DNA from: Celoporthe dispersa
Taxonomy: Eukaryota; Ascomycota; Sordariomycetes; Diaporthales; Cryphonectriaceae
Assembly: GCA_016584495.1 (NCBI GenBank)
Contig: WAID01000011.1
Span: forward strand, 496,001 to 560,000
Direction: 5' to 3'
Length of the DNA stretch: 64,000 nt
The notes beneath the pieces are model-generated. The model saw only the letters and a program-made list of their open reading frames with translations, was not told the DNA's origin and searched no databases. Shown here piece after piece: positions 56,395 to 64,000 of this stretch. Numbering within the stretch: the stretch's first letter is position 1; each line of letters begins with the position of its first letter. Both the position numbers and the translations under genes were made by a program.

Positions 56395-58635
56395 TCAAGA
56401 AGGGACAGGGCGGCCGCGGCGGCCCTTGGCCGAGGTGGACACGGTCGTCCAACCATCGGCATCGACAACTGGGGTCGTGGGGGTCGAGGGCTGCTGATCA
56501 CTGCCTCGTCGCTGCTCGTTGCCCCTGCGGCTCGGCTGGCGGCCCTCGAATGAGCGTCCTCCTCTAGAGGCACCACCTCCGCGGCGATCACCTCGGGGTC
56601 CGGCCGGGGTACCACGGGGGCGCCAGAGGAGCGCCAGTTGCCGCTGTCGTTGGCCCGAGACTTGAACGGCGCACGGTCATCGGCAGGCTCGCGGGTCCGA
56701 ACAGAGATCTTCTGCTCCGACCCGTTCACGCCATTCTCAGCGGCAGCCTCTGGGGTCTCGGCATCCTTGGGGGCAGCCTCTGCGGCTTCGGCGGCCTCCG
56801 CTGCCGGAGCCTCAGCAGGAGCCGGGGTATCCGCCTCGGCAGCAGGCTCAGCAGCAGGCTCGGCAGCCTCGGCGGCAGCCTTCTCAGAGGCCTCCTTAGC
56901 AGCTGCCTCCCTGGCCAGCCGCTTCTCCTCCTTGGCCTTCTCCTCGGCCTCCTTCTTCTCCTGCAGCTCCTTCTGCTTCTTCTCCTCGATCTCTCGCTCG
57001 CGGGCGGCAGTATCAATAGGCCTGGCGGCACCGAAAGGGCTAGCCTTGGACTCGGAGGGGTTCAGCGATGGCGACATGACACCCGGTGCCTCGGAGATGG
57101 TGCGCTTCTGCAGGTTCAGTCTGGGCCGGCCGGCAGGGGGCCGCCGGGGCGGCGGGGGCCAGGGCCGGCGATGGAGGGGCCTCGCTGCCAGCGCGGGAGG
57201 GCACAGGAGACTTGCTGGCCGGGGCGTCGGGTCGCATCTTGGCGCGCCAGTCAAACTCCCTGCTCCGCAGCGGTCGGGGCACGGGGCTCTCGAGGGGGCG
57301 AGAGTCCTGGCGGGGCTCTGACGGCCCTCGCCAGGGCCCCAGGCGGCGGGCGAGGCTCCGCGGTTGGCGTACGAGTTGGTCCGCTCGGTCATCCTGTGGC
57401 CGGATCGGCTGCCGGTACGGGATCCGCCACGCTCCATGGGCGGAGGGGCGACGGGCGACAGAGGGCCCTTGCGCTCCCAGCTCATCTGGCTGTAGTCAGG
57501 GCCTGCCACGCGCGGCTCGCGGAACTCGCGGGAATCACGGGCCTCGGTGAACTCTCGAGGACCGCGGTTGTTGCTGCGGCCGGGGGCATCGGGCAGGGGG
57601 CCTTTGCGTGTCCAGTCGGAGAAGTCTCGGTTGCTCTCGTTACCGTATCGGTCCTTGGCTGTGGAGAGGTCAGCACAACAGCCCACCAGGCAGGAATGAG
57701 GTCTGTGAGGGGGGGGGGGGTACGCACGAGGATCGGCGACGCGGATTCGGATGTTGCGGTTGAAGAAGCTCTCCTCGTTGAGGGTCAGAGCCTTCTTGAG
57801 GTCATCGGGGGTGGCGAACTCGGCGTAACCGAAGCCCTTGGGACGCATCTCGGCCCGGTCCTCGACAATGCGAACGCTGACGACCTCGCAGCCTGCACTG
57901 CTGAAGAAATCGGTCACGGCCTCCTGGTTGGCATCGTAGGAGAGGTTTCCAAGGTGAGCCGTGTAGGGGGGCTTGTCGGGGATAGGGAGCTCCTCGCGCT
58001 CCTGGCGGGCGTAGCCTGTTACAAACAACGGCGTCAGAACACACAAGCAGGGACAGATCGTGGCGCGCGTGTCACAAAGCCTCACCTGCGAATCGATCGC
58101 TCCCGCCAAATCCACCAGATGCATCGCCGCGGCTGTAGCTGGAACTGTAGGTGGTGCGCTGGCGGTCGGTAGCAGGGAGGGGTTGGGTGCCTTGCACCTG
58201 ATGTCAGTCGCTAGCAATTTTCCGGGGGGGAGGGGCACCTGTAGCACCAATCGACCGAAGGGCGGCAGCTCACCAGAGGCTAGCAGGAACGGATATGGTC
58301 AGTGAGGTGCTGCGAGATGGAGTGCCAGGAGGGGTGCAGGGGGACTAGCGGACTCACCATAGGTCTCCTCGACCTCATCGGCCCAGTTTCCACCGCCAAA
58401 AGCTGAGAGAGGGGGGGAGGGGTCAGCTTGCAATTGCGACGAGGGTGGGAGGTGCACTCCGTCCGGGCGGCGAGGGGCACCAGGGGGAGGGAGGGAGACG
58501 CACAACCATCATTCATGAACTCGTTAAGCGACAGCTTCTGGGCCTTTTCCTTCTTGGGAGCTGTTGGTGATGAGACTCTGGTCAGCAAACGCATCGGCAA
58601 GGCTGCCAGACCGGCGGGGTGTGAGCCGTACGCAT
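56395..58635 (-). CDS. TIF3: Translation initiation factor eIF4B, with a 4-nt first coding exon and three homopolymer indels
   Basis: Six exons: 58632-58635, 58504-58560, 58358-58402, 58086-58190, 57728-58015, 56395-57658. Donors include GTACGG, GTGCGT, GTGAGT and GTGAGG; phases agree at every join. The start is MPPKKEKAQKLSLNEFMNDG, then FGGGNWADEVEETYG. The RRM (YTAHLGNLSYDANQEAVTDF, RNP1 KGFGYAEF) is in exon 5. Repeats with FSDWTRKGPL, MSWERKGPL and EFDWRAKMRPD follow, then the conserved LNLQKRTISEAP and a long Glu/Ala/Lys coiled coil. In exon 6 the frame shifts at G4 57312-57315 (one base missing), G5 57136-57140 (one extra) and G5 56616-56620 (one missing). With these, 588 codons result and the C terminus DGWTTVSTSAKGRRGRPVP is read. 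The factor promotes eIF4A helicase activity and 40S recruitment. Confidence 0.9.
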
Positions 58636-59489
58636 GGTTGCGGTGTTTGAATTGGGACCTGGCTACGCGCGACACTTGGCCGTGGCACGTAGACAAGCTG
58701 GGTCGGTATCGATGGCCACGGAGGCTCGTTCGTTCGAGGGCTGCTGGTCGGTGAGGCTCCGCGGAGAACTTGAGATCGAAAATCGGTGGGAGAAGTCCTG
58801 GTCCGGGTATAAAATAGCTCCGGTCTTCTGGGCTTCCTGGTGGCGCTGAGATAACGCTGCTGGTGGGGGGGTCAGCTACGGGAGCAAATCAGGCGGTCCT
58901 GGGTCTTCTCCTCAATCGTCGCTGTGGAGAGGCGTGTGGATGGCCTCAGCTTGCGGTCGTTCGGTGGTTGGGCTGTCGAGGTGGTGATGGACGAGGTCGA
59001 CAAAAAAAAGGTTGTGGTGGTTGTGGTTGTGCCTTTCTTTTGGGGGGAGGAACCTCACTAGCGCGGAAATTTTTAGGTCTGTCTGTCCCTTCCCACCCCG
59101 CAGGCCAGACAGGCAGGGCAGGTCGCAGGGAAGGGGAGAGGAGGGAAGGCGGCCCCTTGGCCTGCAGAGCTACCATAGCAGACCTGGGGTGACCCTTGGG
59201 CCCAGCGTGCTGCACACCCACTAATTGCTTTAGGGACTAGCCTGGTCAGGCCTGTGGGCGGCCCGTGCAAAGGTGGAAAATATGCAATCAGGAAAATATT
59301 CATCTATCCTGGGTTACTGACTGGGGTCCCCTCCTCCTGCTTCCTGCTTGCCAGCACAAACCATCATCAATCACCCCCAGAGACGAACCCAATCGTCACC
59401 TGCAAGTCACCAGCCTGCCCCCATAGCCCATCGTGTGCATGCTCCGGTCTCCTCTTTCGGACGACTTGCTACTGTGCTTTGCCGGGTCA
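58636..59489. promoter_or_regulatory. Divergent intergenic region of eIF4B and Tim17-like genes
   Basis: About 850 bp between divergent start codons, no gene seen. GT/GGTTGTGG-rich sequence near 58995-59045 and CA-rich sequence near 59345-59430. Both neighbours are likely constitutively expressed. Confidence 0.45.
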
Positions 59490-60296
59490 ATGGCCTCGCC
59501 CCGGCCCCCTTCGGACCCCCCAACAGCGGGCGGTCAGGACAAAGGATGAGCTGCCCGACGGAGCCACAGAGATACTGGCCAGGAGCCTGCAGCTGGGGGC
59601 TGGGGCTGGGGCATGCGGGATGCTGTTCGGCGCAACAGCTGGTATCGTGCGTGGGACCACTCCGGTCCTGTTCTCCATGGTGTCAGGCCTACAGTGGTTT
59701 GGCCTGGGGTCCGTTTACTACGGTAAGTCTGTGGTCCCAGACCTCGTGGTCTCTGCAGGAGACCCCCCACAGGCTGACTCTGTCAACCAGGCACACGAGG
59801 CATGGCCATTGCAAGGTACGGACCTGGGCATGAGGTCACGCCCTCGCAGAAAGTGGGAGCGAGTGCCCTGGGTGGCGCCGTCTCGGGCATGACCGTTGGA
59901 GGGATAATGCGTGCGTCAACGGCCTCTCTCCCGCCATGGGCCCGACAGCTCGAGTTGGCCAGCTGACGGTGTGCAGGCGGATCTCGGAACATCCTTCCTG
60001 CAGCATTGGTGTTTTCGCTGCTCGGCGGTGGTGGCCAGTTCGCAGTCAACAGGTGGGCCGGCTCAGGCGATGCACAGACGGAAAAGAAGAGCGGTGGCTG
60101 GTTTGCCAAGTTCAGTCCGATGAAGAGGCTCACCGACCAGGAGTATGAGGCCATACTAGAGGAAAAGATGCTCAGGCTGGAGGCTGAGATTGCGGTCATC
60201 GACGACGACATTGCTGCGTTGAGAGCCCAACAAGAGCAGAGAGGGAGTGGTGCTACGAAGCAGTCAGCCTCAGCAGCGACCCGGGAGAAGTCATGA
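59490..60296 (+). CDS. Tim17/Tim22/Tim23-family-like mitochondrial membrane protein, one apparent frameshift
   Basis: Exons 59490-59722, 59791-59910 and 60004-60296; introns GTAAGT...ACCAG and GTGCGT...TGCAG. Start ATG 59490 (gggtcaATGGCC) reads MASPRPPSDPPTAGGQDK. The frame then changes by one extra base in aaagg (59541-59545) to ELPDGATEILARSLQLGAGA. Glycine-rich helices (GACGMLFGATAGIVRG, SMVSGLQWFGLGSVYYG, ALGGAVSGMTVGGIM, LVFSLLGGGGQFAVNRW) fit the Tim17 fold. The C-terminal part (FSPMKRLTDQEYEAILEEKM, then a short coiled coil) is typical of a fungal subfamily rather than of the import channel itself. Without one base the length is 215 codons. Probably inner mitochondrial membrane; exact role unknown. 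Confidence 0.78.
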
Positions 60297-60306
60297 TGGC
60301 GACTGA

Positions 60307-60792
60307 AGCAGACAGGGCGATGGCCGTTCACAAGGACTTGGAGCCACCAGTGTCAGGTGGATCCGAGCCGACATTGTTGGTGATCGCGCTCACGCCCTGC
60401 TCCAGGATATCGCTGCCCGTGCACTCCTTGCTGGCACTGACGGCGTCACACCTGCCGGGGGCCTTACGTGTCTAGACGTCGCTGTCGTTCTCTCTAGTCT
60501 GCTCGAATTTGGACTCGGGGCCGCCAGTGCCCTCGAAGTCGGTGCCGCGAGTTCGCCTGTGGTGACCAGAGACGGCACAGTCATGCTCAAGGATGGAAAG
60601 GAAAAGACGACCAGGAGTAAGCACCTGCCTTCCGCGGTCGTCGAGCTCACCGCCCCCGCCCCCCTCCTTCTCTCCTGGTGGTGGACTACGCTTGTTGTGA
60701 CTGGCGTTTGTGCTCAGCTCAGAGCCGTACTTGACCACTACACCGGGAAACTTGTGCTCGACGCCGGTGTCAACGCCAGCATCATCTACTGA
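60307..60792 (+). CDS. Weak candidate ORF downstream of the Tim17-like gene
   Basis: A frame stays open for about 160 codons (ARALLAGTDGVTPAGGLTCL, LLEFGLGAASALEVGAASSP, TRDGTVMLKDGKEKTTR, LDHYTGKLVLDAGVNASIIY), but the first ATG is at 60583. GTAAGC near 60618 and CAG near 60718-60720 could bound an intron. The antisense strand is open too (60472-60909). No family recognised. It may be a decayed gene, a 3' UTR or chance. Confidence 0.2.
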   Translation, partial: SRQGDGRSQGLGATSVRWIRADIVGDRAHALLQDIAARALLAGTDGVTPAGGLTCLDVAVVLSSLLEFGLGAASALEVGAASSPVVTRDGTVMLKDGKEKTTRSKHLPSAVVELTAPAPLLLSWWWTTLVVTGVCAQLRAVLDHYTGKLVLDAGVNASIIY

Positions 60793-61885
60793 GGAGTTGA
60801 CGGTCCCCTGCTTGGCCTGGTAGCTGCGAAAGTGGTCTGCGGCGACTGGATGTGCAGATGGATCAAGGAATGGAAAGCAGAATGATCCAGCAACCACTCC
60901 TCGAGCCAAACTCGCGTATATATACGAGCCTCCTCACTTCACATCCGAAGCTTCGACACACCAGCACCCCAAGCTACCACTAGTAGTATCTTGAAAGATT
61001 GGTTCGTCTGTATTCAGATTGTCGCATTTCCTTTTTCCTACTGATGTGATAGCCAAAGTCGCGCCGGGCGCAGGAACCGCTAATCGGACTGCGGCCACCG
61101 TTCAGCATGTAGACTTGTGAATCCCAAAGCGCGGGCAACACCGGTCGATACAAAGTGAAATAGTTGATTCCAGGGAAAAAATGCTACAAGCGTAGGATCC
61201 GACAGGTCGCTTGCTGTAGCCTGTAGGCGGGTTTGCTCTAGACATCTGTACATACCTCCAGTGCACATGTACCTGATGGTGTCCATCCAATGATAGTCCC
61301 CCTGACCTACAGCCCATCTGTCAGTGACTATTATTACTCGAGTGATCGACTCAGTAGCAGTCGTATAGCTATATATGCGTAGCCGGTTGTTCAGGTGGAT
61401 GTCCTCTTTTCATCTGCTCCTCTTCTCTGTCAGGGAGAAGTCTCCGGCTGGGTGTCTCCCTGTAGTCAGACTTGCAGCAGGAAAGTGTCTGTAACCCAAG
61501 CTCCTTAGGCACGAATGCCAGTGGCGCTGCCTGGCAAGATCCCCAAAGACGAGGAGATAGTGATGTGCTAAGATGCGGTGAGAATATGATCAATATCGAA
61601 TTTAGGGCTGCTGACGATATACAACAAGATTTGTCGATTGGAAGGCATCTTTGGTACTGTAATTCATATCTGGCATCATTAATAGAAATCACATGCTTTG
61701 ATATTATGAGCTATTACTTATCCGCGAAGATACGTCAGTATGGTCACGATTCAATTAATAAGTGATCAAGCTGAGATGTATAATCAAGACAAACGCAGCA
61801 GGAAGCCTCGAAGACACCCGGGCGTTGTGCTGGATGAATTAGTGGCTCAATAAGATGCTGAAGCTACCCTACTTAGTAACGTCTC
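60793..61885. other. Intergenic, no gene seen
   Basis: A short TATA-like stretch (60915-60921) and otherwise mixed sequence. The part from about 61560 to 61760 is AT-rich. It ends at the 3' end of the GST-like gene. Confidence 0.5.
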
Positions 61886-62874
61886 TCACAGGGACATCAT
61901 TTCCTGCATATCCTCCACAGGGCCCATCGAAGGGTCCCACCTCGTCGGCCTGCCGTGCATGACCTTCTCCCACACGGGGCTCTTGGCCTTCACCTCGGCC
62001 CAGCGCCGCAGCTCCGGGGGCACGAGCTCGGCATTGTCCGCTTCCACGCAGCGCAGCGCGAGCGGAAGGAGGTGACTATCGAGCACGGTCGGGCCCACCT
62101 GGGCGCCAAAGGTCCATTCCCCCTCGTTCTCGGAAGCACCGCTCTGCCTGCGGTGTTCTACGATCTCTGCAAAGATTGCCTGCAGATCTGCGAGGTTTTT
62201 GGCCTGGATGGCTGGCTGGAGGGCTATGCCGTTGTTCTTGTTGTGGCTGACGAATGATCGAGAGAGTTAGTGATGGCAGCGGAGGATGGAATAGTAAGAA
62301 TATTTGACAAAGGATACGGTAAATATATGTCTCAAAAGGAGGAGAGAGAGAGAGAGAGAAAGAAGAAGACGGAAGGAGGGACGACTTACAATTCGAGCTT
62401 GACCTCGAGAGCTTTGCGGTATTCCGGGCTGAGATCAGTTCTCTTGAGAATATCCTCCACAGGTGAACGGTTATGCTGCATCATCTCCGCAGTCGGGTTC
62501 TTGTTGCTGAACGACAGGCCATAGACGGCATGAATTCTCTGGAGGAGGTCCCTGATGACGGCGGCGTGTTGTCCCGGAAGCATGGCCGGGTAGTGCTTCT
62601 CGGCCAGGTAGAGCGAGATGGAGATACTGTCGGTCAGCGGCTGCTCGAGGACGTTGCCCGTCATGGCGGGAACCTGGCCCTTGGGGTTCACCCTGAGGTA
62701 CTCCTCCCCCAGGTTCTCGTTCTCGCGGCGGTTGACGAAGCTGAGGGTGATCTTCTGGGGCGGCCTCGCGTCATGCGTCGTAGGGCCAAGTTGGACGGTG
62801 TGGCGGGCCATCATAGAGTAAAGGGAGAAGGGGGAGGAGTAGAGCGTATATTCTGCATTGCTCAGTCCAGCCAT
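61886..62874 (-). CDS. Glutathione S-transferase-like protein
   Basis: Two exons, 62390-62874 and 61886-62246, give 281 residues; the 143-nt intron has GTAAGT and ends GTCAG. I start at the ATG ending 62874 (aacATGGCT); the upstream in-frame ATG would add an unlikely hydrophobic leader. The N-terminal thioredoxin-like domain shows YTLYSSPFSLYSMMARHTVQ, FVNRRENENLGEEYLRVNPK, GQVPAM (cis-Pro loop) and LTDSISISLYLAEKHYP, where Asp-Ser takes the place of the usual Glu/Asp-Ser that contacts the gamma-glutamyl group. The helical C domain contains NLADLQAIFAEIVEHRRQSG and GAQVGPTVLDSHLLPLALRC. It is a cytosolic detoxification-type enzyme by family; the substrate is unknown. It resembles fungal GST-like proteins of about 270-280 residues. 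Confidence 0.87.
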
Positions 62875-63383
62875 GTTTTCCAGTGATGCGAGGTTGTTGT
62901 GCTGGGTATGAGTTGAGTTAGCGAGGAGAAATGGTTCCGGCAGCGGTATGGAGAGACTAATGATCAGCAATTGATAGTAAGGGCTGAGGGGAGGAATCAC
63001 GGTGAGAAGCGTTCTTTCTCGACACTATTTGAGACATTATTAATATAGTAGGTCACAGTCATCTCAGCCAGCAAGGAGGATTCTCATTGGTCTTGATAGC
63101 TCCAAGTCTGCCCCTGCAAGGACCCCGCAGTTGGAGGGATAAAATACTTAGGTAATTACTTTCTACTTGCGTCCTTCTCAGTTGGTAGAAACTGCGTTTC
63201 GAGTTGTGAAGAAGACAGTAATGATGCTGTTTAACACATGGAAAGTCATATGTTGTCATCGCCCTTACATTTCTCTTCTTTTTTGATATATTATATTTAC
63301 ATGAACTTAGAGCCAGCCTATCACACCACAAATGATCAGGCTATACAGATCACAAATAAGTGTCACAAGCATCGTCTGATTAA
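62875..63383. other. Intergenic, no gene seen
   Basis: AT-rich 5' flank of the GST-like gene and 3' flank of the partial gene on the right. Short ORFs only. Confidence 0.5.
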
Positions 63384-63923
63384 TTATGGCGTCTTCTCTT
63401 TCTGTCGTCTGATATACCGCAACGGCCTCTTCCACAAATGGAGAGGTCCGCGAATGGCAGATGGGTGCTCATGTAGTGAAGTAGCATTGATCTGCTCATA
63501 CCAACGCCATCCAAGGAGACACAAGAGGATGAGCACGACAGAGGCAGCCATGGTGACAACTATAAAATGCCAACGATTACTTAGCAATGACGGACAAGGG
63601 TGTACTTTCTTCAAGAACAGTAAACTTACGAGACGCCGCCAGAGCCTGGTTACGACTCCAAGGTCGTGAATCTGGCGGGCTGAAGTCGACGATGTCTAAA
63701 GCCATCAGACTTGAGATCCATGACAGGGGCGTCTAATGGCCGGACATCAGCATCTGAAGTGCACAAGGGGGGAGAATATGGAATGGGAGTGCCTACGAAA
63801 ACCACCGTCGCTGCTGTGAAAACAACAAAGATTTTGGACTGCAGCTCGGAATTGACAACCCCTTCCGCATTGACCTGGCGCTGCCGCAGGTCTAGAAGAG
63901 TGACGAGCTGCAACCGAGTCAGT
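63384..63923 (-). CDS. CorA-like Mg2+ transporter-type protein, C-terminal exons only
   Basis: Three exons on the minus strand (63797-63923, 63630-63732, 63384-63559); introns GTAGGC...CATTAG and GTAAGT...TATAG. The first visible exon begins at an acceptor (TGTGTAG), so the gene continues beyond the right edge. The sequence reads LTRLQLVTLLDLRQRQVN, a linker, SKIFVVFTAATVVFTPLSWI, SSLMALDIVDF and then a second membrane helix, LVTMAASVVLILLCLLGW, with a basic tail. This is the two-helix end of fungal CorA-like proteins (usual pattern VFTxxTVxFLPLSFxxSLFxL), often fused to other N-terminal regions. The GMN signature of true Mg2+ channels is absent (MALD instead), so transport is doubtful. Confidence 0.72.
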
Positions 63924-64000
63924 CTACACATCTAGCCCAATAAAAGAGAAGGGAGGGAGAGGGGGGAGGGAGGGAGGAAGGTGATTAGAGGAGAGCTCTC
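63924..64000. other. Intron sequence of the partial CorA-like gene at the right edge
   Basis: A GA-rich stretch on the plus strand (CT-rich on the coding strand) precedes the acceptor of the first visible exon. A CTAATC word at about 63983-63988, read on the minus strand, could serve as a branch point. No exon is seen in the last 77 bases. Confidence 0.45.

Noticed and set aside
57171..58172. 333-codon plus-strand ORF opposite eIF4B
   Set aside because: Runs across several eIF4B introns and exons without start context or domain; the minus strand has the RRM and conserved splice sites.
59791..59848. Extra 34-nt intron in the Tim17-like gene (GTACGG...TCGCAG)
   Set aside because: Shorter than workable fungal introns, and reading through keeps an open family-like frame (YGPGHEVTPSQKVGASALGG).
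1..64000. Secondary-metabolite cluster, CRISPR array or intact transposon
   Set aside because: No PKS, NRPS, terpene synthase, transposase or reverse transcriptase sequence and no spaced direct repeats were seen on either strand.

Overview
The window is nuclear DNA of a filamentous ascomycete (Pezizomycotina, most likely a Sordariomycete). This rests on short introns with GT(A/G)(A/C)GT donors and CTNAC branch points, A-rich contexts before start codons, a HET-domain gene, a secreted AA9 polysaccharide monooxygenase, a dispersed 5S rRNA-like locus and long CT-rich leaders. No species can be named from the sequence.

Layout. At 0-1.1 kb is the 3' part of a class III old-yellow-enzyme gene, followed by a DUF4385 gene (2.4-3.0 kb) and a disordered poly-Q protein (4.8-6.1 kb). 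A gene-free stretch of about 6.4 kb (6.1-12.5 kb) leads to a damaged BTB/POZ gene, a TspO/MBR gene, a decayed 5S rRNA copy and a multi-pass acyltransferase-like membrane protein (15.5-17.1 kb). Two paralogous secreted proteins lie head to head at 17.3-20.8 kb. Next come an intron-containing tRNA-Val(AAC), an AA9 LPMO with an unusual acidic/Cys repeat tail (24.2-26.0 kb) and a HET-domain protein, which is followed by an AT-rich, RIP-like island (29-31 kb).

The right half is richer in housekeeping genes: a PEX11C-like peroxisomal membrane protein, a GPI-type surface protein, the ribosome-release GTPase Ria1/EFL1 divergent from eIF3l, a low-complexity gene followed by a universal-stress-protein gene, a GPHR/ABA-GPCR-like membrane protein with an overlapping uORF, eIF4B divergent from a Tim17-like protein, a glutathione S-transferase-like gene, and the 3' end of a CorA-like gene running off the right edge.

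Three genes (Ria1, eIF3l, eIF4B) serve ribosome maturation or translation initiation. The LPMO, the paralogous secreted pair and the GPI protein are secreted or cell-surface products. I see no operon-like system, secondary-metabolite cluster, CRISPR array or intact transposon. Six or more otherwise convincing genes carry one-base indels, mostly in G or C homopolymers, and one indel per site restores a whole number of codons. This points to sequence error rather than mass pseudogenisation. The BTB gene, with an additional in-frame stop, is the best true pseudogene candidate.
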